NCBI RefSeq assembly: GCF_000975035.1
Contig: NZ_BBRA01000001.1
Coordinates: forward strand, 248,001 to 312,000
Origin: Demequina flava
GTDB lineage: Bacteria > Actinomycetota > Actinomycetes > Actinomycetales > Demequinaceae
DNA: 64,000 bases
Reading direction: 5' to 3'
Within the stretch, counting starts at the first letter, position 1. Every line of letters starts with the position of its first letter. The notes beneath the pieces are model-generated. The model was not told the origin of the DNA. It ran no database searches and saw only the letters and a program-made list of their open reading frames with translations. Of the stretch, positions 42,185 to 50,927 are shown piece after piece. The position numbers were made by a program, and so were the translations under genes.

Positions 42185-43597
42185 TCACCGCGTCGCATCG
42201 ATTCGATCACGCGCCCACGCACCGCCCACGCGCACCACGTTGATGGCCAGTGGCAACTGGTGCGAGGCGCTCTCGAGGATATGCATGAGGTATCCGCCTG
42301 TGTTGATAAAGGCCGCGATGTCGCCGCGCGCCACGCCGTTGGGAAAACGCAGGCGCCGTCGCAGGATCAGTTCGTCCTCCACACAGTACGCCCCCACGAG
42401 AAACGCCTCGACGGGCTCACTGGGCTCGCCCGCGCTAGCTGGCCGAACCCATCGCGGGTCGAGTAGGAAATCCGCAGACGTCGAGCGGACTTGAGTGCGG
42501 TTCATGTGCAAACCCACCAACGGAACCGCATCGCTCGTGGCTTTGCGGAACGCGACCTTGGCCAACGTCATTCCGCACCCGTCCAAGACCGACCTGCCGG
42601 GTTCGCACCGCAGTTCGAGCTCGCGAGCGACAAAATCTTGCGCAATCAACGCACCATCGACGCCCGGTGCGCGCAGCACTTCGCGTAGCCACTCACCTCG
42701 CACAGGTGCCTGCCAATACGGGTAGAGCTGGCTTGAGGGCCGGGCCGCCGCCGGATCCGTCAGCCCCAAGTTGTCTCCACGCCATGTCAGGGCTCCCCCG
42801 GTGTCCTCCGCCAGCGCGTCCCAGAAAGAGGTCCACTGCGTCCGGTGCGCCAGGTAGCTCATCGGTATACCGCCGCCCATGTCGATGAAGGCCACGGGGT
42901 GGCCAGCATCACGAAGACGGTCGACCCACGGCAATGCCTCGCGGAGAACCACGGCGCGCTCGTCGGAGCTGTAGGCGTTGAGATGGAAATGGATGCCCTC
43001 GACGTTCACTGTGCCGCTTTCGGTGCCCGTGAGAGCGCTGTCCCACTGGCCCGTGGTTAACCCAAAGCGGGTGGGCGGAATCGATGGGTCGGAGGATGCG
43101 AGGCGGAGCGCAAGCCGTGCTGGGGTGCCTCCGGCCGATGCGGCGTGAGAGACATCCTCCAGCTCGTCCAGATTGTCGACGCTCACGACGGCGCCAGATT
43201 CGAGTGCGAGCTCGATCAACGCGTGCGACTTCACCGCAGCCGTCACGATGAGGTCCCGGCCGCGTACTCCTGCGTCAAGACACTGCTGCAGTTCGGCAAA
43301 CGAGGCAACGTCGACACCCAACCCCGCCTCCCGCGCCGCGTCAACCAGTCCAAGTGCCTTGTTGGCCTTGCTTGCGACGTAAACGCTGAGGCGCACGCCC
43401 TCGTCTTGGGCTGCGCGCGTGAGTTCCGCGGCGTTGCGGGCCAGCGGAGAAAAGTCGAGGACATTCACCGGAGACCCATGTTCCTCAATCAAAGACTCAC
43501 ACGTCTCCGGGTCTGCAAGAAGGTCTTCCATCCATGGCTCGGTCCGGGGCACGAGCGGGAGAACACCCTCACATGCCGGAGATTCCAGGTCAGCCAT
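42185..43597 (-). CDS. Y4yA-family PLP-dependent decarboxylase-like enzyme
   Basis: A protein of 470 residues with an alanine-racemase-fold (type III) PLP domain like diaminopimelate or ornithine decarboxylase. The PLP lysine is K77 in SVYVASKANKAL. VEGIHFHLNAYSSDE is the family's GxHxHxGS-like strand, and FIDMGGGIP lies in the glycine-rich phosphate-binding region. C-terminal GAYCVEDELILRRR corresponds to the decarboxylase dimer contact. Third gene of an operon (SbnA-like, FAD protein, this one), overlapping the previous gene by eight bases. It may decarboxylate an amino-acid conjugate in a small-molecule pathway. Substrate unknown. Confidence 0.75.
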   Translation of the reverse strand: MADLESPACEGVLPLVPRTEPWMEDLLADPETCESLIEEHGSPVNVLDFSPLARNAAELTRAAQDEGVRLSVYVASKANKALGLVDAAREAGLGVDVASFAELQQCLDAGVRGRDLIVTAAVKSHALIELALESGAVVSVDNLDELEDVSHAASAGGTPARLALRLASSDPSIPPTRFGLTTGQWDSALTGTESGTVNVEGIHFHLNAYSSDERAVVLREALPWVDRLRDAGHPVAFIDMGGGIPMSYLAHRTQWTSFWDALAEDTGGALTWRGDNLGLTDPAAARPSSQLYPYWQAPVRGEWLREVLRAPGVDGALIAQDFVARELELRCEPGRSVLDGCGMTLAKVAFRKATSDAVPLVGLHMNRTQVRSTSADFLLDPRWVRPASAGEPSEPVEAFLVGAYCVEDELILRRRLRFPNGVARGDIAAFINTGGYLMHILESASHQLPLAINVVRVGGAWARDRIDATR

Positions 43598-45203
43598 TTG
43601 CGCCTACCGTTGCGTGGCGTTCGGCCGTGGAATCCACCTCGTGCGTCCAGTCACTTGCCGTGGACACTGCCCACCGACGCGAGTCTTGGTGGAGTCGCCG
43701 CTGAAGGGAGTCGTGTCCAATGACCGGGTCTTCGGTGGGGCGCCCCAGTGAGGCAAGTCCGCCCACAGCGTCACCCTGTGCATCGACGCATGTCCCATCC
43801 GGCATGGTCAGCACACCACGTTCGCCAGCACGCACGGATACCAGGCCGTCGGCAAGGAGACCGGCCCAAGGTTCCGTGTCCGCCACGCGTTCCGTGGGTG
43901 CCGAGTCCCCAAGCGTGTCGCCGGCGATGACCCCTGGCCCACGCGTGTAGGCGTTCACGATGGTGCAGGCGGGATCCTCGACGTTGAGGTCCGCTGGGCG
44001 AACCACACACAACAGTCCTGCATCGCGAAGCGCGACGAGGCGGTTGAAAGTCTCCAACGGCGGCCCAAACGCCCACCGTTCTAAGGTCGCTGCTCGGGTA
44101 CGCCACCGTGACCACAACGGGTTTTTCCGAGGCGCGCGCTCCAGCGAACGCACCACGTCCGCGTAGCCGGCTGCCCAAGCACGTCCCCACCACCACGCAG
44201 GGTCCTCATCGACTTCTCCCGTAGCGCGCGCCAGGTCCCGGTGCCAGCGCAGGTCGGGGCGAGTCTGGGCAGAGCCCGCGTGCCCCACACGGGACCACAA
44301 TTCGTCTCGCCGCACCGTGACACCAGAAACCTTGGCGGCCGCGATCGCGGCATCGGCCAGCACCTCCCACCACGCATCATCGGCAGTGGCACCACGCTCC
44401 CAACGGGATGTCTCCTCGCGGACAGCCTGCGTCAGATCGGCGGACTGCGTCACGGGTTTAGGCAGCATCGTCTCCCCCGTGCGCGAAACCATTGTGACCT
44501 TCGACGGCTCCATCCCTGAAGGCACGTACCGATTCCCAGCGGGGGCGTCAGGATTGGATTCCCAGGTACCGCCGCGTCCCACCGTCAGGTCCATGACCAC
44601 ATCGAAGGCCGTCAGCGCTGCCCCGTGGATCACGACCGGCTCGCTAGGGGCGGGACCCCGAGTCGGATCCGTCAACGCACTGTGATCGAGGCCGATGCCA
44701 CCTGCATGCCCCGTCGCGAGCAAGACCCGTGCGGAACGCTCGGAGATGCTCGCTCTACCGTGGTCCGTGCTCGTCTCGCAGACCCATCCTGCGCCGTCCC
44801 TCCGCACGGAAGTTACCCTCGCACGCCAGTGAATAATTTCCAGGCGCGGCGACTGACACAAGTGCTCAAAGCTCCACGAAAGATAGCGGCCCACGTCAGC
44901 GCGCGACGGGAAAGTGACCTCGTCACCCCCACTCCACTGGTGGTACGTCCATGGCACGGATGGGCTGGTCGCATCGACGATTGCCGCATCTACGTTCATC
45001 ATCAGATGCGACGGCTGGGATGGATCCCATACTGCACCGGCTCCTGGGACTCCCGGCTCGAGGACCGTCACGCGGAGCGGCCGCGCCGGCAGTTGGGAAC
45101 TGCGCGCCAACTCCTCGTCCAAGTCCGCCAAGGCGTACAGCGCGCGCGGGCCACCGCCCACCACGACCAGATCGCTGTACCGGCCCGGCGCGCTTTCCGT
45201 CAT
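43590..45203 (-). CDS. FAD/NAD(P)-binding protein (NAD_binding_9 type)
   Basis: A protein of 537 residues. The N-terminal Rossmann motif is LVVVGGGPRALYALADL, of the NAD_binding_9 type found in amino-acid N-oxygenase-like and related FAD proteins. HLMMNVDAAIVDATSP, TFPSRADVGRYLSW and VLLATGHAGG are family patches, and a large C-terminal region follows. It would oxidise an amine or link a redox step between the two PLP enzymes. ATG 45203 overlaps the stop of the SbnA-like gene by four bases; the longer upstream start falls in that gene. Middle gene of the operon. Confidence 0.7.
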   Translation of the reverse strand: MTESAPGRYSDLVVVGGGPRALYALADLDEELARSSQLPARPLRVTVLEPGVPGAGAVWDPSQPSHLMMNVDAAIVDATSPSVPWTYHQWSGGDEVTFPSRADVGRYLSWSFEHLCQSPRLEIIHWRARVTSVRRDGAGWVCETSTDHGRASISERSARVLLATGHAGGIGLDHSALTDPTRGPAPSEPVVIHGAALTAFDVVMDLTVGRGGTWESNPDAPAGNRYVPSGMEPSKVTMVSRTGETMLPKPVTQSADLTQAVREETSRWERGATADDAWWEVLADAAIAAAKVSGVTVRRDELWSRVGHAGSAQTRPDLRWHRDLARATGEVDEDPAWWWGRAWAAGYADVVRSLERAPRKNPLWSRWRTRAATLERWAFGPPLETFNRLVALRDAGLLCVVRPADLNVEDPACTIVNAYTRGPGVIAGDTLGDSAPTERVADTEPWAGLLADGLVSVRAGERGVLTMPDGTCVDAQGDAVGGLASLGRPTEDPVIGHDSLQRRLHQDSRRWAVSTASDWTHEVDSTAERHATVGANG

Positions 45204-46234
45204 GCTTGCTCCACGAACGGATTTGGAGTGGCAGTACCCGCAAGGACATGCTCCGCATCTGGGATTTCCGAGCGGACCCACGCGTCGTTATACACCGTCG
45301 GCAAGTACGCACTGCCTCCATCGTGGACCAGCATCGCGACGGACGTGCCCCGGGCCAAAGACGGTAGATCGCGTCCAATCGCAGCGACGATAGCGCCCGT
45401 TGAGGCTCCCGCGAGAATCCCCTCGCGCCGTGCCAACAGACGGCACCCTCGGATCATGTCGGCTTCACTGACTCGATGAACCACGCTGGGGTGGGCCTCA
45501 TGTGACAGGTCAGTCTCAAACCCTGCGCCCAGTCCAGGAAGCTTGCGCTCGCCCATCGAACCGCCAAATAGAGCTGACCCCTCAGCGTCGACCCCCACTA
45601 GGCGCGTGCTCCAGCCCGCAGATTCGATCGCCTGCTGGCACCCGAGGAGCGTCCCGGTCGTGCTCATCGCTACATACAAATGGTCGGGAGGCGCACCTAA
45701 CGATGCCACGAGTTCCGGCATCGTCGTCGTCGCGTGCGCGGACGGATTTGCCAGGCTTCCATATTGGTTGGTGGTCACTGCACCTGGAATCTCGGCGAGC
45801 AACTGCTGGACGCGTTCAACGCGGGCGCGGAGCCGGTTACCGTCCGCCGGGGTCTTCACCTCATCGACCCGCGCACCAAAGGCCTCCATGGTCCTCGTGG
45901 CAGCGCCGTTAGCGCGCTCGTCCACCACCGCGATGAAGGTGTAGCCACGTAACGTGCATTGGCGAGCAAGCGCCATTCCGAGATTGCCTGACGTGGACTC
46001 GACAACGGTGCCGCCAGGCAGCAGAGCGCCACTGTGCACAAGTTCGTCAAGGAGGAAACGCGCGGTGCGTTCCTTTGTGCTCCCTGACAACTGGAGTTGG
46101 TCGAGCTTGGCGTGAAGCCGTGCCCCACTACCCGGAAAGAGCCTCTCAAGCTGACTCGCCGGGGTCGGCAGGTGGCTGCCGTGGATAGAAACACTCGGCA
46201 TCTGCAGAGTCTGAGTCGTATCACCTAACGTCAT
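45200..46234 (-). CDS. SbnA-like PLP-dependent cysteine synthase homologue
   Basis: A protein of 344 residues of the fold-type II PLP (cysteine synthase/OASS) family. PLP lysine K54 is in GSTKERTA; the substrate-binding loop is ESTSGNLGMA, and the phosphate cup is MSTTGTLLG. The C-terminus ends GILAGASTGAIVAAI. It differs from housekeeping cysteine synthases (TKERTA instead of VKDR) and is closer to SbnA/Y4xP enzymes that join amino-acid fragments in siderophore or opine-like pathways. First gene of a three-gene operon, divergent from arginine deiminase with 239 bases between. Confidence 0.75.
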   Translation of the reverse strand: MTLGDTTQTLQMPSVSIHGSHLPTPASQLERLFPGSGARLHAKLDQLQLSGSTKERTARFLLDELVHSGALLPGGTVVESTSGNLGMALARQCTLRGYTFIAVVDERANGAATRTMEAFGARVDEVKTPADGNRLRARVERVQQLLAEIPGAVTTNQYGSLANPSAHATTTMPELVASLGAPPDHLYVAMSTTGTLLGCQQAIESAGWSTRLVGVDAEGSALFGGSMGERKLPGLGAGFETDLSHEAHPSVVHRVSEADMIRGCRLLARREGILAGASTGAIVAAIGRDLPSLARGTSVAMLVHDGGSAYLPTVYNDAWVRSEIPDAEHVLAGTATPNPFVEQA

Positions 46235-46412
46235 CGGTATTGCCCTCCCTTAGATCTCCCTGTTGCAGGGACCGTCACTGGGTCAAGCTCTGTGCACTCC
46301 GCGAGGGTCCACATGAAGAGCAAACCACCACGGGCTCACAGTAATTCCACAGGTAGATTGGCGATCGGCCGTCTCACGGTTGCGGCAGGCCGCAAGAAAG
46401 TGACCTTGGTAC

Positions 46413-46423
46413 CGGCCGATGCT
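46413..46423 (-). repeat. GCATCGGCC-type motif upstream of arcA
   Basis: CGGCCGATGCT in the 239-base divergent gap between the SbnA-like gene and arcA. The gap otherwise holds the arcA ribosome site (AAGGAGG before 46474) and no gene. Confidence 0.65.
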
Positions 46424-46473
46424 GGGGCGGGCTTGATAGCGTCAGGAGACCAGTCGTAGCCAAGGAGGCCCCG

Positions 46474-47730
46474 ATGGCCGGAACGTTGATCGACACCGAG
46501 CGGCGCGAGTTTGGCGTGCACTCTGAGGTGGGCCAGCTCCACAGCGTGCTCGTGTGCTCGCCGGGCCTCGCCCATCACCGCCTGACCCCGTCAAACTCGT
46601 CGGACCTATTGTTCGACGATGTGATGTGGGTCGCGAATGCACGGCGGGATCACGACGAGTTTTGCGAGTTGTTGCGTTCACGCGAGATCGAAGTCCTCGA
46701 ACTCACGCAACTTCTGACGGAGACGATGGAGATCCCGCATGCGCGCTCATGGCTGCTGGACCGCAAGGTCACTGCCAACGAGGTGGGCGTGGGTCTGATC
46801 GACGACGTGCGCGCGTTCCTCGACTCCCTGGAATCGCGGGCGTTGGCGCAGTTCATCCTGGGCGGGTTGTCGACGACCGACCTTCCACGCGGGTTTGCCC
46901 CTCCCACCGTCGAGTTGGTGCGCGAGGAGTCCGGCATGCGCGACTACCTCCTGCCTCCCCTGCCCAACACGCTGTACACCCGAGACACGACCAGTTGGAT
47001 CTACGGCGGCGTCACGCTTAATCCGTTGTACTGGCCCGCACGCCACGCGGAGACGCTCGTCATGAAGGCCGTTTACACCTTCCACCCGTTCTTTGCCGAT
47101 CAGGTCACGACCTGGTGGGGCGACCCGGAAATGGACCACGGGCTGGCCACGCTTGAGGGCGGCGACGTGATGCCGATCGGCTCCGGCACGGTGGTGATCG
47201 GCATGTCCGAGCGCTCAAGTCGACAGGCCATCACCCAGGTTGCGACGGAGTTGTTTGCTCGCGGCGCCGCGGAGCGGGTCATCGTCGCGAAGCTTCCGCG
47301 CATGCGTTCCGCGATGCACCTGGACACGGTCTTCACTCTGGCGGACCGCGATCTGGCCACGGTGTTCCCTGCCGTCGTCGACGACATCGAGACCTACTCG
47401 ATCCGCGAGGCACCCACCCCGCTTGGGCTCGATGTTCAGCGCGAGGACCGGCCGTTCATCGAGGTCGTCGGAGAAGCCATGGGACTCAAGAAACTCCACG
47501 TCATTGAAACCGGCGGCGACCGCTACGACGTGGAGCGCCAGCAGTGGGACGACGCAAACAACGTGCTCGCCCTCGAACCCGGCGTCGTGGTCGCCTATGA
47601 CCGCAACGTAGCGACCAACACGGCGCTGCGAGCCGCGGGCATCGAGGTACTCGAGATTGTCGGGGCCGAGCTCGGCCGCGGGCGCGGTGGCGCGCACTGC
47701 ATGACGCAGCCGCTTGTACGCGACCCCTAA
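46474..47730 (+). CDS. arcA: Arginine deiminase
   Basis: A protein of 418 residues matching ADI: L-arginine + H2O gives L-citrulline + ammonium. Landmarks: [15 protein letters not shown] at the N-terminus, the ARSWLLDRK region, [23 protein letters not shown] (acidic catalytic region), MHLDTVFT (His-x-Asp) and the nucleophile C409 in [12 protein letters not shown] 46474 with AAGGAGG seven bases before. It stands alone: no ornithine carbamoyltransferase or carbamate kinase is next to it, so a full ADI pathway is not visible here. The product may serve acid tolerance or nitrogen supply, which is an inference. Confidence 0.95.
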   Translation: MAGTLIDTERREFGVHSEVGQLHSVLVCSPGLAHHRLTPSNSSDLLFDDVMWVANARRDHDEFCELLRSREIEVLELTQLLTETMEIPHARSWLLDRKVTANEVGVGLIDDVRAFLDSLESRALAQFILGGLSTTDLPRGFAPPTVELVREESGMRDYLLPPLPNTLYTRDTTSWIYGGVTLNPLYWPARHAETLVMKAVYTFHPFFADQVTTWWGDPEMDHGLATLEGGDVMPIGSGTVVIGMSERSSRQAITQVATELFARGAAERVIVAKLPRMRSAMHLDTVFTLADRDLATVFPAVVDDIETYSIREAPTPLGLDVQREDRPFIEVVGEAMGLKKLHVIETGGDRYDVERQQWDDANNVLALEPGVVVAYDRNVATNTALRAAGIEVLEIVGAELGRGRGGAHCMTQPLVRDP

Positions 47731-47751
47731 GCGCCGCGTACGCTCGCGACC

Positions 47752-48135
47752 ATGCTCCACCTTCAGAACGTCACGTACCTCACCACCGATCAGGACGCGG
47801 CCAAGGCCTTCTTCGTTGACGCGCTCGGATTCGAGGTGCGCCAGGATGAGCAGATCACGCCCCAATGGCGACGCATCGTCGTAGGACCACGCGGCGACGG
47901 CACCGGGTTTGTGCTTGCGCTGACCTCCGGGGACCAGCAACCCGGCAGCCTCGCGAGCACCGACGTCATGTACTTCCTCGCCACTGACGACTTCGCCGCC
48001 GACCACGCCCACATGCTGGGCCAAGGCGTCACCTTCCTCGAACAGCCCCGGCACGAGCCGTACGGCACCGTCGCGGTCTTCGAGGACTTCCAGGGCGTCC
48101 GCTGGGATCTGATTCAACCCCGCAACGCCTCCTAG
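47752..48135 (+). CDS. VOC/glyoxalase-superfamily protein
   Basis: A protein of 127 residues with the vicinal oxygen chelate fold: two beta-alpha-beta-beta-beta units beginning LQNVTYLTTDQDAAKAFFVDALGFEVRQDEQ and VMYFLATDDFAADHAHMLGQGV, and ending EDFQGVRWDLIQ. The FF/LG pattern of glyoxalase-like proteins is clear, but metal ligands (one His of YGTVAVFEDFQG) are incomplete, so enzyme type is open. ATG 47752, 21 bases after arcA stop; may share its transcript. Confidence 0.75.
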   Translation: MLHLQNVTYLTTDQDAAKAFFVDALGFEVRQDEQITPQWRRIVVGPRGDGTGFVLALTSGDQQPGSLASTDVMYFLATDDFAADHAHMLGQGVTFLEQPRHEPYGTVAVFEDFQGVRWDLIQPRNAS

Positions 48136-48182
48136 CCAAGCGCGCCCCACGCCCTGGCGACCGTCAGATCGGTAGCCTTCGA

Positions 48183-48193
48183 AGCATCGGCCC
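48183..48193 (+). repeat. AGCATCGGCCC motif just before a ribosome binding site
   Basis: AGCATCGGCCC followed by TGAGGAGGTGACATG, so the motif directly abuts the Shine-Dalgarno of the alpha/beta-hydrolase gene. Confidence 0.7.
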
Positions 48194-48205
48194 TGAGGAG
48201 GTGAC

Positions 48206-49993
48206 ATGCCTGCATCCACTGCACCCGAGCGCCCCACGTCAGGCGTCATCGACCGCGGCCTTTCGCGCCTGACGGAACCGCGCACAGGCCGTCCTCGAGC
48301 GCCGCGAATTCTCGAATTCAGCTTCTCAGGCGTGGGACTTGTCACCGGCCTGTACTTCTTCTCTTTGTCGCTCACGCCCTCACTGCTTCCGCGCACAGGC
48401 ATCACCCAAGGCATCAACTCCGGCGTGACCTTCATGGTTGGTTACGCGCTCGGTGTCGCGGCGTTCGCCATTGCACGGTTCCTCACTGTGCCCACTGCTC
48501 GCGGGAAGGTCCGGTTCGTGCTGCTCGGCCTTGCGCTGATCATCATCGGGGTCCAAACAGCGTTTGCGGTGTGGGCGTACGTGGGATGGCAGAACGCGAC
48601 GCGACTGAGCTTCGGGATGGAGCCACTGTCGCCGTGGGTATGGCCCGTGATCCTCATTGCCGGCGTCGCCACCGGCGCCCTGCTGCTCATCATTGGGCGC
48701 TCTCTGCGCACCCTGTTTCGCTGGGCGGACGACCTCGCGGACCGTTTCCTCCCGCGCCGTCTCGCAGTGACTGTGGTCGCGATAGTACTGGGTGGATTGT
48801 TGTGGTGGGTCGCCTCTGGTGCGTTCGTCAACGCGTTCTTCACGGTGTCGAACTGGGCGTTCTCTGGCCGGGACCTGGCCACGAACCCGGGCGTGGAGGC
48901 GCCAGTAACGCCCACCTTGTCCGGCTCTGCTGAGTCGCTCGTGGAGTTCGACGATCTGGGCCGCCAGGGCCGCTCCTTCGTTGCCACCGGACCGACAGCT
49001 GCGGATATCGATGCGGCGAACATCGACCGCGGCGAAGGCGACAGCGGGTCGGGCGCCATCGAGCCTGTGCGCGCCTATGTGGGATTGCGTAGCGCTGAGA
49101 CGCTTGAAGAGCGGGCGGAACTCTTACTGGATGAATTGATCCGGGCCGATGCTTTCTCACGTGAGGTGCTCGTGGTCGCCACCACAACAGGGACTGGTTT
49201 CCTTGCGCCTCACGGCGTGGACTCGCTCGAATACCTGTGGAATGGCGACACGGCGATCGCGGGCATGCAGTACTCCTACCTGCCCAGTTGGATCTCGCTG
49301 TTGGCCGACCAGGACGTTGTCGAAGAAACCTCGCGGGTCACGTTCCGTACCATCCATGACTACTGGTCGACCCTGCCAGACTCCGATCGCCCGGAGCTCT
49401 ATCTGTATGGACTCTCGCTCGGCACCACGGGCGTGGAGGCTGTGCTGTCCAGCGTCGACATCCTCAATGAGCCGATCGACGGCGCACTCATGGTGGGTCC
49501 CCCGTTCCTCAACGAAATGCACTACGAGATCACGGAAGAACGCGACGTCGGCTCCCCCGCCTCGCTGCCCATATTTAACGACGGACGCACGGTGCGCCTC
49601 GCGGACGAGCAGGGGATCTCGGAGAGCAACGGGCCGCTGTGGGGAGACACTCGCGTTGTATACCTCCAGCACGGCTCCGATCCCGTGGTGTTTTTCAACC
49701 AGCACCTCGCGTGGGAGTCCCCGGACTGGCTACGACCCGACGAGCGCGCGCCTGATGTGTCCTCCACGATGGCCTGGTACCCGCTGGTCACGATGTGGCA
49801 GGTACTCCTGGACCTTCCAGCAGCTGGGTCCGTTCCCGATGGGTTCGGGCACCTCTACACGGTCACGGCGAACCTGCAGGCGTGGGCGGAAACCACCAAT
49901 TCTCCACTCGAAGGCACTGCGCTGGACTCGCTCGCGAACCACCTCGAGGACCGCTCGGACATGCTGGAGCAGCAAGCGCAGACTGCGCCGTAG
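48206..49993 (+). CDS. Membrane alpha/beta-hydrolase family protein
   Basis: A protein of 595 residues. The N-terminal third has four or five membrane helices (roughly 35-60, 75-95, 105-128, 145-165, 190-212). The C-terminal domain is an alpha/beta hydrolase with the nucleophile elbow LYGLSLGTTGVEAVL (G-x-S-x-G) and later Asp/His candidates (HGSDPVVFFNQH, FGHLYTVT). This matches the actinobacterial membrane hydrolase family PF10081/PF15420. It probably acts on a lipid or glycolipid at the outer face of the membrane. ATG 48206 with GAGGAGGTG. Ends 146 bases before a convergent heme oxygenase gene. Substrate unknown. Confidence 0.75.
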   Translation: MPASTAPERPTSGVIDRGLSRLTEPRTGRPRAPRILEFSFSGVGLVTGLYFFSLSLTPSLLPRTGITQGINSGVTFMVGYALGVAAFAIARFLTVPTARGKVRFVLLGLALIIIGVQTAFAVWAYVGWQNATRLSFGMEPLSPWVWPVILIAGVATGALLLIIGRSLRTLFRWADDLADRFLPRRLAVTVVAIVLGGLLWWVASGAFVNAFFTVSNWAFSGRDLATNPGVEAPVTPTLSGSAESLVEFDDLGRQGRSFVATGPTAADIDAANIDRGEGDSGSGAIEPVRAYVGLRSAETLEERAELLLDELIRADAFSREVLVVATTTGTGFLAPHGVDSLEYLWNGDTAIAGMQYSYLPSWISLLADQDVVEETSRVTFRTIHDYWSTLPDSDRPELYLYGLSLGTTGVEAVLSSVDILNEPIDGALMVGPPFLNEMHYEITEERDVGSPASLPIFNDGRTVRLADEQGISESNGPLWGDTRVVYLQHGSDPVVFFNQHLAWESPDWLRPDERAPDVSSTMAWYPLVTMWQVLLDLPAAGSVPDGFGHLYTVTANLQAWAETTNSPLEGTALDSLANHLEDRSDMLEQQAQTAP

Positions 49994-50139
49994 CCCCCGG
50001 TCGCTAGCGTGCGCGAGCGGCTAGAGATTACCTGCAGAAAATTCACATACGAATGTGTACGCTATTGAGAAGCGGGGGCGCGGGCCGGTCGCGGGAGATT
50101 CGCTGAGGGACCTCTCCGCCGGCCGTTCCCGGCAGTAAT

Positions 50140-50814
50140 CTAGGCCCCGGGTGTAGTGGTTCCGACCGAACGCCCGGACTCTGTCTCTCCGAGCTCCGAG
50201 AACATCTCGCCATTCAGGCCGAACGCGAGTTTGGCTTCCGCGAATAACGTCTGCTCCTGCTCGTCGGCGAAGCCCAGGGAATCGACTTGCTCGCGGTACG
50301 ACCGCTTGTAACGGGCAGCACTGCTGATGAGTTCAAAACGATAGAACGCGAGCTGGTCATCGGAGGCGCCGTAGTGACGCGCCACGAGCTTTGCGATCGC
50401 CTGGCCACCCGAAAGGTCGCCGAGGTAGCGCGTGTAATGGTGCGCGAGGTAGCGCGGCACATCGCTGTCCTCGATACTTTCAAGGTGATCCACGTACGCT
50501 TGCGTCGCCTTCAAGGCCGGGTGCGATCGCTCCCAATCAGTCGCACCCAGGTGCTCGAGGTCGGACACAATCGACGCGAAACGTGGAAGCGCGGGATCGG
50601 ACAGAATCGCGGGGTCGCCAGGCTGAGGAGCGCGCGACTCGAGTGCCCGATACACGTACGCATACTGCGCCAGATAGATCGTGTAAGCGTCGAGGCTGAG
50701 CTCGCCGCCCATCAACTGCGAGATGAAGCTACGGCTCTCCGTGTCCTTGTGTTCTGCGGCGGTAGCCTCGCGCAAACGCGCGGCGAGGCCTTTGTCCTGC
50801 TCGGGGACGTCCAT
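50140..50814 (-). CDS. Biliverdin-producing heme oxygenase
   Basis: A protein of 224 residues of the HO-1/HmuO family: heme is cleaved to biliverdin, CO and iron using O2 and electrons. Proximal histidine H22 is in ATAAEHKDTESRSF, and the distal helix GDLSGGQAIAK gives the flexible Gly-rich lid. ATG 50814 precedes the conserved N-terminus; the longer frame upstream overlaps the divergent antiporter's promoter. No ABC heme transporter is adjacent. Divergent from the antiporter. Probably used to recover iron from heme; iron control by DtxR/IdeR is plausible but no clear box was found. Confidence 0.9.
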   Translation of the reverse strand: MDVPEQDKGLAARLREATAAEHKDTESRSFISQLMGGELSLDAYTIYLAQYAYVYRALESRAPQPGDPAILSDPALPRFASIVSDLEHLGATDWERSHPALKATQAYVDHLESIEDSDVPRYLAHHYTRYLGDLSGGQAIAKLVARHYGASDDQLAFYRFELISSAARYKRSYREQVDSLGFADEQEQTLFAEAKLAFGLNGEMFSELGETESGRSVGTTTPGA

Positions 50815-50927
50815 GTGCGCGATGCTAGCAAGCCCCCTGCGGCAGGCCCATCGCCCCAGGTGAAGCAGCCGTTCGCTTTCCGCGCATCGGTCATCCTCGG
50901 GAAACACTAGCCAAGTACACTGTCGCC

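Noticed and set aside
50041-50060. CACAT-acga-ATGTG inverted repeat as an operator
   Set aside because: Only five-base arms and located between two convergent genes, so no promoter for it to control.
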